A stretch of 64,000 bases of DNA from a candidate division BRC1 bacterium HGW-BRC1-1 (GTDB taxonomy: Bacteria > Sumerlaeota > Sumerlaeia > Sumerlaeales > Sumerlaeaceae), in the NCBI GenBank assembly GCA_002842095.1, contig PHCB01000013.1, positions 56,933 through 120,932 of the forward strand, written 5' to 3'. Positions 26,625 through 35,689 of this stretch are shown here, one piece after another. Position numbers and translations under genes: made by a program. Position 1 is the first letter of the stretch, and each line of letters starts with the position of its first letter. A model generated the notes under the pieces. That model made no database searches, was not told the origin of the DNA, and saw only the letters and a program-made list of their open reading frames with translations.

Positions 26625-27311
26625 TTAGCGCTTTTCTGTGAACGATTGTTCGTTGATCACCAACGGCAACTCGCTGCGCAGACGCACCAGATCATCGGGG
26701 TCGAGCCCGGTGTAATATCCGCGAATGTTGCCCTTTGCGTCCACCAGCACGAAACGGTTGCTGTGGATGATCGGTTCCTCGGGGCTGAATGTGCCACTCA
26801 CCGGCTCATCATCAACGCCCAGCTTGAACCCCTCACGGATGAGCTTGTAAATTTCGTCGCGGTCTCCCGTCAGAAACTGCCATCGGTCGGAGTCGGCCTC
26901 AAATTTCTGCGCGAACTGAGCCATTACAGTCGTGGTGTCGTAATCCGAATCGACCGACACGCTGACAAGTTTCACCTTATCCAGGCCGTCCACCGTCAGC
27001 CAGTCTTGTACGCTCTTCATGCGGTGGGTCATGATGGGGCATTGCCCCGCGCATCGGGTGAAAATAAAATCGATGATATACGGATTCCCTGCCAGAGTTT
27101 CGTTGCTCACCATCCCCCCCCATGCGCTCTGCAGCGAAAAAGGAGTCACAGCACCGTACACCTGCAACGTTTCAGGGCGGGTTGCCTTGCGCACCGTTTG
27201 ATAGATCGCAGACACTCCGATGGCAAATGCCATGAGACCAAACAATACATAGGCGGCCACGTGGGCCGGATTGAAGTTGCGGCCTACAGGGGCCGGCTGA
27301 TTTTGCGACAT
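26625..27311 (-). CDS. SCO1/SenC family copper chaperone
   Basis: A 228-residue protein. The ATG at 27311 is preferred over an upstream in-frame codon because it gives MSQNQP before a single membrane helix (AAYVLFGLMAFAIGVSAIY). The thioredoxin-like domain has DFIFTRCAGQCPIM with the CxxxC copper/redox motif (about residue 90) and the later His in IIHSNRFVLVD. SCO proteins deliver copper to subunit II of cytochrome c oxidase or act as thiol-disulfide reductants. The start overlaps the end of the ABC-2 permease gene by 28 bp, so coupled translation is likely. Confidence 0.92.
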   Translation of the reverse strand: MSQNQPAPVGRNFNPAHVAAYVLFGLMAFAIGVSAIYQTVRKATRPETLQVYGAVTPFSLQSAWGGMVSNETLAGNPYIIDFIFTRCAGQCPIMTHRMKSVQDWLTVDGLDKVKLVSVSVDSDYDTTTVMAQFAQKFEADSDRWQFLTGDRDEIYKLIREGFKLGVDDEPVSGTFSPEEPIIHSNRFVLVDAKGNIRGYYTGLDPDDLVRLRSELPLVINEQSFTEKR

Positions 27312-28114
27312 GCGAGATACCACGCGAGTAGATATGTTGTTGAAGCAAACAAAAGGGTGATGACCAGCGGCAGCACAAAACCCGCTGCAGCATGGCCGTG
27401 AGGTGTGCCGCCATAGAAGAACCCACGAATGAGTTGCAGGTTATAGGTGAGCGGGTTGACCCGCATGATCCACTGCAAAACAGGGGATGCACCGGAGCCG
27501 GGAAACAAAGCACCGGAGAGCAACCATAAGGGCATGAGGAAAAGATTCATCACGGCATGAAAACCCTGGGTGCTTTCCATGGGCCATGCAATCATGAAAC
27601 CCAACCCGGTGAGGCCCAAGGCGACAAGAAACATGACCGCTAATAAAGCCAGGGCAGACAACGGCGCAAGGTGAAGCCCGGCCAACGGCGCCAGGGCGAG
27701 GAACACAGCGCCCTGCAGCGTGGCGAGGGTGGCCCCGCCGAGCAACTTGCCCAACACAATGGCCCCGCGCGAAACCGGTGCTGCCAGCACCCCCTGAAGG
27801 AAGCCTTCGCGCCGGTCTTCGATGATGGAGATGGTCGAAAAGATTGCCGTGAAAAGCAGGATGAGCAGCAATGTGCCCGGATAGAAATACTGGAGATAGT
27901 TCCCCGCGCCGGGGGCATCGTCGGATTTGAAAGACCGCCCGATACCCGCGCCTATGACCAGCCAGAACATGAGCGGCGTGCCCAGGGCACCCACCACGCG
28001 GCTGCGTTGGCGGAGGAAGCGCACGATCTCGCGACGCCATAGGGTGCCCGCCGCCAAGCAGAATCGGCGCACGCCGGATGCCACCACCAAGCCAGGGGCA
28101 GCCGGTGTGATCAC
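27284..28114 (-). CDS. ABC-2 type transporter permease
   Basis: A 276-residue protein with six membrane segments. A basic N-terminal segment (LWRREIVRFLRQRSRVVGAL) precedes the first helix, and the conserved EDRREGFLQGVLAAPVSR stretch is the ABC-2 coupling region. NLFLMPLWLLSGALFP is also typical. The GTG start overlaps the propeller stop (GTGA). ABC-2 permeases need an ATPase partner, but none is encoded in this unit or elsewhere in the window. With SCO1 and DUF420 behind it, this resembles copper/cytochrome-oxidase maturation clusters that usually carry the ATPase too. Confidence 0.9.
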   Translation of the reverse strand: MITPAAPGLVVASGVRRFCLAAGTLWRREIVRFLRQRSRVVGALGTPLMFWLVIGAGIGRSFKSDDAPGAGNYLQYFYPGTLLLILLFTAIFSTISIIEDRREGFLQGVLAAPVSRGAIVLGKLLGGATLATLQGAVFLALAPLAGLHLAPLSALALLAVMFLVALGLTGLGFMIAWPMESTQGFHAVMNLFLMPLWLLSGALFPGSGASPVLQWIMRVNPLTYNLQLIRGFFYGGTPHGHAAAGFVLPLVITLLFASTTYLLAWYLACRKISRPL

Positions 28115-30342
28115 TTGAGCAATACCTTGGCCACCGCAGCGTTGCCTTCACGATCCGTTACGCTGAACGCAACGCTGTGCTCGATGGCGGGTTCCTCCGG
28201 CTTCACGCGGAAACGGAACGTCTCCTCCGTGAAATCGAAAATGCCATCCTCGGGAGAAACCGCCCGAGGTTCGCTCTGAGCGTCAACGTTGTACGTCGCA
28301 TCCGTAATGATGGAGAGCGCATCCTTCGCACGAGCGCTCACCTCCCACTCGCCCTCGGCGACTCGTTTGGCGGTCAACGCCTCAATCACCGGCGGTGTGT
28401 TATCCACCAGGAAAACGTCGCTCGTGCGCGAGGCGGTCGAGACCGCATCGTCGGCATTAGCGCGCGCATCGCTGGCCTCCACCTTCAGGCGATAGCGGCC
28501 GTCGGCCATGTCGCTGGTCGCCAAGGCGGCACGTGGTATCTCCACATTTTCATCAGCGAGTTTCCACACCGCTTCGTCCTCGCCCTTCAGAAAGAGGCGA
28601 TAAACCAACTTGTCACCGTTCGGGTCGCGGGCGTCCCACGATACGCGGAACGTGCGTGAGTTGCGCTTGGCTCCGGCTGCATCAGGCGCACCGGCCTTGG
28701 CTGCACCAGCCGATGCCGCAGCAGCAGCGGCCTTGAGGCGCGCCTTCACCAAGGCGGCGTCGGAGCTGTCATCTTCTTCATCGTCCGACGTCGATTTCGC
28801 CAGCGCCGCTGCGGCCCGCGCAGCCGCTTCACCCGCGGCACCTGCGGCAGCACCACCAGAACCGGCGGGCACGCCCGCCTTCTCCACACGCACCTCGCGC
28901 AACACCGGCGTAGCATTCTGCTGCACATGATAAAATTGAACGCTGTCCACGCGAGGAATCGCTTCGCCGGCACCACGCAGAGTTAACCGATATTGCAGAT
29001 AGCGCGCCACCGGTCCGGCCACCCGTGCCGTGTTCTCACCGGTGGGTTCTGCAACGGTCCAGCTGCTCCAGGACTGCTCGACCGGATCCTCGGTGTTGCC
29101 CGTGCGTGTCTCCACGGTGACGGTCGTGCCCGCAGGGGTCTCGCCTTCCATCATCAGATTGCCCCACTTGACGGTGGAACCGGCATCCAACGTACGGCTG
29201 GCAAATAGGCCATCGCCCGTTTTCTCGACCTGCAGTTCGTACAAAGCCGCACGATTTCCCGCGGCAAAATAAACCTTGTTCTTGAATGACGCCAAACCCA
29301 GCACCATCGGCTCTTCCACGTCGGCAATCAGCGACCAGTTCGTATCAGACAGCATCCGATACACCCGACCTTTGAGCCCCGCCGCCACAAAGATTCCCTC
29401 GCCCACGGGATCGGCCAACACACTTTGAATGGGCCCTTCGGGGGCCGACCAGAAATTAACCACAAACCCGCTGGGTTGAATCTGCACAATGCCGCCGCGC
29501 TGCGCACCGCCCGATGACGTGGCCGTGCCGGTCGTGCGTGAATCGCGCTCAAGTTGCTCCATGAGGCTTGTCACGCGCTGTCCGTTCACCGCCGCATAAA
29601 TATTGCCGTCGCTGTCCACTGTCAGGGAGCGCACCTCGTCCTCCGCCGCCGCATGCAGCACGAAAGCCGAATCTTTTCCCGTCACCCGCAGCACGAAACC
29701 CTTGCCCTGCGTGCCCGCCAGAAGTCGTCCCTCGGAGTCGAAGGTGAGCGCCATGACGTTGGTGGCCGATGGGCTGTCGTAAAAAACCTCCCCGTTGTTC
29801 TCGCCACGGATGCGATAAATGCGCCCGTTCACCCCGGTGCCGGCATACAGAGTGCCGTCGCGATCGAACACCAGAGACCACACGTGCTGCTCCCCCGTAT
29901 TGAACAGCAACTTGGGTTTGCCCGGCTCCACCACGCGATAAATTTTTCCGCCCGGCGAGGCACCGATGATCAATCCGCCCGTGGAATCCACCGCCAGACT
30001 CAGCGCCTCCACCTCGGTCAGGTCGGCCCACAGCTCGGGCTTTTTGCCCTGCTTCATGCCGTACACCCGCCCATTGTGACCCGTGGAAAAGAACACCACG
30101 CCGTCGAAGGGATCCACCGCAACGCTCCACGCCACGGCCTCATCCAGTTGCGCCAGGCGCTCGGCCCGGGGGCCGGGGATGAGCGCGCCGCGCGCCAGTA
30201 ACTCCGTGCCGGTTGTCTCCCCCTTGTTGAAATCTGCAAATCCAGCGTCGCGCGTCACGCGCGTTTCCACCGCTGCCGCCACGCTTATCAATGCGGCCCA
30301 CACCACCGCTGTAATTATTAATTGTCCAAAACGTCGCCCCAT
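28111..30342 (-). CDS. secreted beta-propeller repeat protein with Ala-rich C-terminal region
   Basis: A 743-residue protein. The start at 30342 is chosen because it begins a signal peptide (MGRRFGQLIITAVVWAALI); the frame stays open further upstream only by running antisense through pyruvate kinase. About residues 60-400 contain repeats of the NHL/two-component-propeller type, such as SLAVDSTGGLIIGASPGGKIYR, SLVFDRDGTLYAGTGVNGRIYR and ALTFDSEGRLLAGTQGKGF. A fibronectin-like beta region and an Ala-rich stretch (about 520-575) follow, with an Ig-like C-terminus. A binding or scaffold role outside the inner membrane is likely. It is the first gene of the ABC-2/SCO1/DUF420 unit. Confidence 0.8.
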   Translation of the reverse strand: MGRRFGQLIITAVVWAALISVAAAVETRVTRDAGFADFNKGETTGTELLARGALIPGPRAERLAQLDEAVAWSVAVDPFDGVVFFSTGHNGRVYGMKQGKKPELWADLTEVEALSLAVDSTGGLIIGASPGGKIYRVVEPGKPKLLFNTGEQHVWSLVFDRDGTLYAGTGVNGRIYRIRGENNGEVFYDSPSATNVMALTFDSEGRLLAGTQGKGFVLRVTGKDSAFVLHAAAEDEVRSLTVDSDGNIYAAVNGQRVTSLMEQLERDSRTTGTATSSGGAQRGGIVQIQPSGFVVNFWSAPEGPIQSVLADPVGEGIFVAAGLKGRVYRMLSDTNWSLIADVEEPMVLGLASFKNKVYFAAGNRAALYELQVEKTGDGLFASRTLDAGSTVKWGNLMMEGETPAGTTVTVETRTGNTEDPVEQSWSSWTVAEPTGENTARVAGPVARYLQYRLTLRGAGEAIPRVDSVQFYHVQQNATPVLREVRVEKAGVPAGSGGAAAGAAGEAAARAAAALAKSTSDDEEDDSSDAALVKARLKAAAAAASAGAAKAGAPDAAGAKRNSRTFRVSWDARDPNGDKLVYRLFLKGEDEAVWKLADENVEIPRAALATSDMADGRYRLKVEASDARANADDAVSTASRTSDVFLVDNTPPVIEALTAKRVAEGEWEVSARAKDALSIITDATYNVDAQSEPRAVSPEDGIFDFTEETFRFRVKPEEPAIEHSVAFSVTDREGNAAVAKVLLK

Positions 30343-30364
30343 GGGTCGGCGAACCTCCACTTGC

Positions 30365-30394
30365 TTGACTGACTCCGCACTGCAGATGTACAAC
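30365..30394 (+). promoter_or_regulatory. possible sigma70-type promoter for pyk
   Basis: TTGACT at 30365-30370 and TACAAC at 30389-30394 are separated by 18 bp, about 60 bp before the pyruvate kinase start in the divergent 111-bp gap. The -35 matches 5 of 6 consensus bases and the -10 matches 4 of 6. The match is by eye only. Confidence 0.3.
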
Positions 30395-30453
30395 CCCACA
30401 GACGATTTCGCATCATTCATCGTCGAAAGCTGAGAAAGGCGCAAGGATACCGG

Positions 30454-31884
30454 ATGTCGCGCACAAAAATAGTGGCAACCGCAGGCCCAGCATGCGCCTC
30501 GCCGGAAATGCTGAAAAAGCTGGCTCTGGCCGGGGTTGACGTATTCCGTCTCAACATGTCCCATGGCGCCCGCGACGAGCATAGCCGGGTCATTGCGGCC
30601 ATCCGTAAGATCAGCGTCGAAACAGGCCGACCCATCGGAATCCTCTGCGATCTTTCGGGACCCAAGATCCGCGTGGACGTGATGGATAACGATGGCGTGG
30701 AGCTCATCGTGGGAGCGAAAATCACGCTGACCCCCGAGCCCGGCCACGGCACCGCAAGCCGCGCTACCATCAACCACGAGCATCTGGCAGATGACATCAT
30801 CACGGGCCACCGCCTGCTGCTGGATGACGGCCTGCTTGAGTTGCAAACCGAAGCCATCGATGGCCGCGATGTGATCTGCCGCGTGGTGCGCGGAGGCATC
30901 TTGCGCAGCCACAAGGGGGTCAACGCACCCGACTCGCACCTGAGCGTGGAAAGCATGACCGACAAGGACCGCGACGACATGGCCTTCGGGTTGGAGGCCG
31001 ATGTGGATATGTTCGCCGCCAGCTTCGTTCGAAACGCCGAAGACGTGAATGTGTTCCGCCGCCACATGGAAAGCCTCGGTGCGAATCTGCCGCTCATCTC
31101 AAAGGTGGAAATGAGCGAAGCCGTTGCCAATCTTGAAGCCATCGTGGAAGCGAGCGACGGCGCCATGGTCGCCCGCGGCGATCTCGGCGTTGAGATCGCC
31201 ATCGAGCAGGTCCCGCTGGTGCAGAAGCGCCTGATCAGTTTGTGCAATCGCGCCGGAAAGCCCGTCATCACCGCCACCCAGATGCTCGACTCCATGATCC
31301 GTTCTCCACGCCCCACGCGGGCCGAGGCGACCGACGTAGCCAATGCCATCCTCGACGGCACCGACGCCGTGATGTTGAGCGGCGAAACCGCCGTGGGGGC
31401 GTATCCCCTGGAAACCGTTGAGACCATGAACCGCATCGCCGGCGCCGCGGAAAGCCTGCTGAAGGTCGAGCCCCCCTTCTCCATGCGCCGCGATCTTGCG
31501 CCCCTGGCCAACACCCCCGATGCCATCGCCCGCGCAACGGTGCTGGTGGCCCACGACCTGCACCTGCGCCATATTCTGTGCCTCACCTTTTCGGGGTCCA
31601 CCGCGCGTCTTGTGGCCCGCAACCATCCTGATGCCATCGTGCTTGCCTATACGCCCGTGCCGCGCACCGCCCGCCAGTTGTGCCTCACCTGGGGCGTCGT
31701 CCCCATGTCGCCCCCCCACGGCAAAACCGACGCCGAGACCTTCGACGATCTTGTGGAGGAAGCGTTGCAGTTTTTCCGCGATAAAGCCATGCTCGACCCC
31801 AACGAAAAGATCGTAACCACCGGCGGTGTTCCCCTTGGGCGCACCGGCACGACGAACATGCTGAGGATTTCCGATGCGCCCTGA
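30454..31884 (+). CDS. pyk: pyruvate kinase
   Basis: A 476-residue protein of typical bacterial length. It starts SRTKIVATAGPA and has DLSGPKIRVD, the ADP/phosphoenolpyruvate barrel residues, MVARGDLGVEI, and TATQMLDSM.RSPRPTRAEATDVANA with the catalytic Lys/Glu region. The C-terminal allosteric domain includes TFSGSTARLVA and GVPLGRTGTTNMLRI. It converts phosphoenolpyruvate and ADP to pyruvate and ATP in the cytosol. The 3' end overlaps the FAD-oxidoreductase start by 11 bp, so the two genes are probably co-expressed. Confidence 0.97.
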   Translation: MSRTKIVATAGPACASPEMLKKLALAGVDVFRLNMSHGARDEHSRVIAAIRKISVETGRPIGILCDLSGPKIRVDVMDNDGVELIVGAKITLTPEPGHGTASRATINHEHLADDIITGHRLLLDDGLLELQTEAIDGRDVICRVVRGGILRSHKGVNAPDSHLSVESMTDKDRDDMAFGLEADVDMFAASFVRNAEDVNVFRRHMESLGANLPLISKVEMSEAVANLEAIVEASDGAMVARGDLGVEIAIEQVPLVQKRLISLCNRAGKPVITATQMLDSMIRSPRPTRAEATDVANAILDGTDAVMLSGETAVGAYPLETVETMNRIAGAAESLLKVEPPFSMRRDLAPLANTPDAIARATVLVAHDLHLRHILCLTFSGSTARLVARNHPDAIVLAYTPVPRTARQLCLTWGVVPMSPPHGKTDAETFDDLVEEALQFFRDKAMLDPNEKIVTTGGVPLGRTGTTNMLRISDAP

Positions 31885-33301
31885 GAGCGCCCTCATCCTG
31901 GGTGGCGGCGTGGCGGGGTTGGCGGCCGCCTATCGCCTGTTGCAGCTCGCGCCCCAGTGCAAAGTGACCGTGCTGGAAGCGACCCCGCGCACCGGCGGTT
32001 TGGCCTCGTCGTGGAAGTGCGAAGATTTCACCGCCGACCTCGGCCCGCACCGCGTGTACACCGAGTTACCCGAGATCAAAGCACTGCTGCCCGAGCTAAT
32101 CGCCAGCGAGCAGGCCATGACCGTGACGCGTCGCAGCGAATTGCTTCTCGACGGCCATTTCTATCGCTATCCGGTGCGCGCCACGGAGCTTCTACGCGTG
32201 ATGGGCCCGCGCCGCATGGCCGCGCTGGGGTGGTCTGCTGTGGCCGCAAAAACTTCCGCCCCATTCAAAAACGCAACTACCTACGAAGAAGCCATGACGG
32301 CCGCCTTCGGCAAAGGCGCGTACCGGCTGATTCTCGAACCCTACACGCGCAAAGTTTGGAAAACTCCCCCCACCGAATTGCACCCCGAAATTGCCCGCGT
32401 GCGGGTGAGCGCCGGCGGTGCCATGCGCATGTTGAAAAGCATCCTGTCGCCCCGCAGCAAGGGGCAGGCGGCTCCCTCCGCGCTCAGCAGCTTCACCTAC
32501 ATTCGCGGCGGTGCCGAGGGGCTGGTGCTAAGCCTGCAACGCAAAGTGCGCGAACTGGGCGGTGTCATCGAAACCGACCGCGAGGTGGTGGGTTTTGAAA
32601 CCACAAACGGCAGCGTGCGCGCTGTGCACATAAAGGGTGAACCCGAACCGCGAACCGCCGACCTGTTCATCTCAACCATCCCCATCACCGACCTCGTGCG
32701 CCAGTTATCCGAATGCCACCCGCAAGACACCGCCATTCGCGCTGCCGGGGGATTGCAATATCTGGGCCTGGTGCTGGCGGGCATCGCCCTGCGTCGCGAG
32801 GTCATGACGCCCAATTGCTGGCTCTATTTTCCCGGCGAAGAACTCATTTTCAACCGCGCCTATGAACCCCGCAATTTCGACCCATCCATGGCCCCGCCCG
32901 GACGCACGATGCCCGTGTTCGAGGTGACCGCCCGCTGGAACGACCCGCTGTGGCAGGCGTCCGCCGATGACACAGCAAAGGCCATGCTGGCCGACGCACT
33001 AAAGCTGAAGCTCTTTCGCGAGGACGAAGTGGAAGGCGTCTTTGCGCTCAAGGTCAAACATGCGTATCCGCTCTACACGCTCGACTATCAGCAGCGGCTG
33101 GCCGACATAAACGACTACCTGTCGGACTTCGACAACCTGCTGTCCACCGGCCGCCAGGGTTTGTTCAATCACAACAACATGGACCACTCCATGCTGGTCG
33201 GGATGCGCGCCGCCGAAACCGCGCTGGCATCAAAAGACAACGCAGCCCGCGAATGGTACGAAAGTCTGGACCAGTTCTCCCACTTCCGAATTGTGGACTG
33301 A
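31874..33301 (+). CDS. FAD-dependent oxidoreductase, protoporphyrinogen-oxidase/amine-oxidase-like
   Basis: A 475-residue flavoprotein. It begins with the Rossmann motif LILGGGVAGLAAAYRLL (GxGxxG variant), then EATPRTGGLASSW, which is typical of NAD(P)-binding 8 / amine oxidase families. LGPHRVY and a C-terminal FAD segment (RQGLFNHNNMDHSMLVGMRAAE) follow. Related proteins in polysaccharide loci act on nucleotide-sugar-linked substrates, while others are protoporphyrinogen or carotenoid enzymes. The substrate cannot be told. It overlaps pyk and converges on a glycosyltransferase gene 8 bp away. Confidence 0.85.
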   Translation: MRPESALILGGGVAGLAAAYRLLQLAPQCKVTVLEATPRTGGLASSWKCEDFTADLGPHRVYTELPEIKALLPELIASEQAMTVTRRSELLLDGHFYRYPVRATELLRVMGPRRMAALGWSAVAAKTSAPFKNATTYEEAMTAAFGKGAYRLILEPYTRKVWKTPPTELHPEIARVRVSAGGAMRMLKSILSPRSKGQAAPSALSSFTYIRGGAEGLVLSLQRKVRELGGVIETDREVVGFETTNGSVRAVHIKGEPEPRTADLFISTIPITDLVRQLSECHPQDTAIRAAGGLQYLGLVLAGIALRREVMTPNCWLYFPGEELIFNRAYEPRNFDPSMAPPGRTMPVFEVTARWNDPLWQASADDTAKAMLADALKLKLFREDEVEGVFALKVKHAYPLYTLDYQQRLADINDYLSDFDNLLSTGRQGLFNHNNMDHSMLVGMRAAETALASKDNAAREWYESLDQFSHFRIVD

Positions 33302-33309
33302 CCCTTAAC

Positions 33310-34656
33310 TCACGCCTTGCCCAGCAACTCGGCCACCCTGCGCGCCTGCTCGCCTCTGCGGAAGGTGCGGATCAACTCCACGTCGGGACGGTAGGGAACC
33401 ATGTCGTGGAACAGCTCGAACAGCCGCTCTTTCATCTGGAACACGTTGTCCGGCTCCACCACCACGCCCGCGCCAGACCTGCGCACGAGGTCTGACAGCG
33501 CCCCGCGCGGGGCCGCCGCCAGGATGGGTTTCCCCGCCGCCAGATACTCGAAGATTTTCTGCGTCAGCATAATCTCGGCGTTGGGCGCCTCGCCCTCCAG
33601 CACCAGCAACGCATCGGCGCTCATTTGCAGTTGCAGCGCCTCGCGATACGTTCCCATCCCCCAGTTAAAGATGACGTTTTCCAGCCCCATTTCGCGAATG
33701 GCCGCCTCGTGCTCGGGTTTGAACTGCGTGCGAAAGACCACCTGAAACTGGTCCGCCAGCCCGGGGTGATTATCCAGCAGCGCCCGCACCGCCGCGAAAA
33801 AACTCTCGGGCGATCGCTGCATGAAAAGCGTGCCCGTGTAGCCCAGCGTAAAGCGATCGAACTCCAGCGGCTCGATGTCGCGGAAGTCGTCGGGGTCATA
33901 TCCGTTGGGAATCACATGCACCCGATCCCCGCCGCCGGCCTTGCGCAGATGCGCGGCAATGGGCTCGCTCACGGTCAGGATCAGGTCCGCCTCGCGTAGC
34001 ACCGACCGCTCAAGCCGCGCATCCCACCAGCGATGCAGCGGCGTGGGATAGCGCGCGAAGTACGGGTTCTGGGTCCAGCCGTCGCGGAAGTCCGCAATCC
34101 ACGTAACCTTGAAGCGGCGTTTCAGCCATCGCCCCACGAAGTGCGCCGAGTTGGGATAGGACGACGTGAGCACGTAGCGCACCGGCTGGCGTCGCAACAT
34201 GCGCCACGCCGCCGCTTTTGCGAACGGCAGCCAACCCACGCGGTCGTCCGGCAACAGGAACCAGGGTGAGATCGCGCGCCACAGCCCGGCGGCGCGTGAT
34301 GGTCGCTTGGCGGGCGACGCCACCGGTGCCTTGCTTGCGGGCGGCGGCTGCTTCGCGGTCTCGTCGAGCTTGCTCCACTCCCGGCGGAAAGCTTCCCGCA
34401 ATTTTCGCCCCGCGCGGCGCACCTGATGCGCGTCCAGACTCGGCGTGCGGCAAACCGCGTAACCCGCCGCCTCCACCTGCGCCAGCGCCTCGGCGTCCGA
34501 CGGCAACCCGTCGTCGGGCCGCGCCGCCAGCACCACCGGGTCCAGCCCGAACATCGGCAGAAATTTGGCGAACTTCACCACGCGTCTAACCCCCGCCAGG
34601 CCCGGCGGAAAGTCATAAGTGACCAGAAGGATTTTGTCGCGTTGCCTTGGTGTCAT
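33310..34656 (-). CDS. GT4-type (GT-B fold) glycosyltransferase
   Basis: A 448-residue cytosolic GT-B protein. N-terminal KILLVTYDFPPGLAGVRRVVKFAKFLP is the usual start of GT4 enzymes. TWIADFRDGW sits in the middle, then EADLILTVSEP, HVIPNGYDPDDF and LGYTGTL. The acceptor-domain signature near the end is LEGEAPNAEIMLTQKIFEYLAAGKPILAAA, with the conserved Glu. Such enzymes add a sugar to a lipid or polysaccharide acceptor using a nucleotide sugar. The donor is unknown. It lies 112 bp downstream of pyrE on the same strand. Confidence 0.9.
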   Translation of the reverse strand: MTPRQRDKILLVTYDFPPGLAGVRRVVKFAKFLPMFGLDPVVLAARPDDGLPSDAEALAQVEAAGYAVCRTPSLDAHQVRRAGRKLREAFRREWSKLDETAKQPPPASKAPVASPAKRPSRAAGLWRAISPWFLLPDDRVGWLPFAKAAAWRMLRRQPVRYVLTSSYPNSAHFVGRWLKRRFKVTWIADFRDGWTQNPYFARYPTPLHRWWDARLERSVLREADLILTVSEPIAAHLRKAGGGDRVHVIPNGYDPDDFRDIEPLEFDRFTLGYTGTLFMQRSPESFFAAVRALLDNHPGLADQFQVVFRTQFKPEHEAAIREMGLENVIFNWGMGTYREALQLQMSADALLVLEGEAPNAEIMLTQKIFEYLAAGKPILAAAPRGALSDLVRRSGAGVVVEPDNVFQMKERLFELFHDMVPYRPDVELIRTFRRGEQARRVAELLGKA

Positions 34657-34768
34657 CGTCTTAAATCTGCGTCATCAATTGGTCACGCGCTCGCGGGCAC
34701 GACGCAAGCGGGAACAGCCCAACTCCCCGCCCCACCGAGCCGCCCTGCCACGTGGAGAACTTACCGCC

Positions 34769-35368
34769 TCAGCTTTTGCGGCTACCCGGCTTGGTCAACG
34801 CGCTGCCGGCCGCGCACAGGGGACATTTGTCGGCCTCAAAAACCCGCACATCGGCCGAGGCAAACGCCACCATCGGCTCGGTCGGCGCAAACCGTCCGCT
34901 ACCGCGATCCACAATCACCGCGTAGCCCACCACCTCGGCGCCCAGTTCGGCCACCAGACGCGCAACCTCGGTCACGCTGCCGCCCGTGGTCACCACGTTC
35001 TCGGCCAGCAGAACCCGCTCGCCGGGCTTCAGATCAAACCCGCGCCGCAGCTCGAAGGAACCCGACGGGCGCTCGGCAAACATGTTGCGCACACCCAACG
35101 TGCGCGCCAGTTCGTAACCAAACAGAATGCCCCCCAGCGCCGGGGAAACCACCACATCGGGCCGCCACTCATGGCACACCGGTGCCATCGCCAACGCAAT
35201 GCGCGCCGCCACGACAGGCTGCTCCAGCAACTTCGCGCATTGAAAATACTCCGGACTATGCAACCCCGAACTAAGCTGGAAATGCCCATGCATAAGCGCC
35301 CCCGCACTACGCAAAGTAGCCAAAGCAACATCAGGAGAAACGGCAAGTTGAGCGATGGAAGTTTTCAT
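34769..35368 (-). CDS. pyrE: orotate phosphoribosyltransferase
   Basis: A 199-residue type I phosphoribosyltransferase. It has the substrate-side segment SSGLHSPEYFQCAKLLEQP, VVSPALGGILFGYELA, and the PRPP-binding VLLAENVVTTGGSV (usually EDVxTTGxS; here the Asp is Asn). The enzyme joins orotate to PRPP to form OMP in pyrimidine synthesis. The Asn at the Asp position of the PRPP motif is a mild oddity. No PyrF is next to it; a glycosyltransferase gene follows on the same strand. Confidence 0.9.
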   Translation of the reverse strand: MKTSIAQLAVSPDVALATLRSAGALMHGHFQLSSGLHSPEYFQCAKLLEQPVVAARIALAMAPVCHEWRPDVVVSPALGGILFGYELARTLGVRNMFAERPSGSFELRRGFDLKPGERVLLAENVVTTGGSVTEVARLVAELGAEVVGYAVIVDRGSGRFAPTEPMVAFASADVRVFEADKCPLCAAGSALTKPGSRKS

Positions 35369-35689
35369 GCAAAAATAACTGCCTCACCCCACAGCGGTGC
35401 GCAACGGTGAACTTGCGCGTCAACGCGCCTTAATCACTTTTGTCGTGGTGCCCGTTTACGGATTAGTATCTGCATGGTGTTTTCCTTTTGTATGTGTGAT
35501 CAGTTCAATATCGAAGGTGGCGGCTAATCCTGCTTATTCTCAGGATGACGCCGATTGGAAACAAACTTCAGGCGATTTCTATGCCAAAACGCGGTAGCCC
35601 GGGACCGCGAGGCTCTGTACTCGCGCTTTATCCGTGTGGCGGGTTTGGTTAGTCAAAAGTGCGAGTACAGAGCCTCCCTGTCTCACACG
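35369..35689. repeat. intergenic stretch with a 16-bp inverted repeat
   Basis: No supported gene. GAGGCTCTGTACTCGC (35609-35624) and its exact reverse complement (35661-35676) enclose a 36-bp loop. The hairpin lies 14 bp past the minus-strand SGNH hydrolase stop at 35690. No long T-run follows on either strand, so it may be a REP-like element or a weak terminator. The part between pyrE and 35609 shows nothing else clear. Confidence 0.65.

Noticed and set aside
30343..31065. N-terminal extension of the propeller frame running antisense to pyk.
   Set aside because: The signal peptide at 30342 and the strong pyruvate kinase gene on the other strand show the true start.
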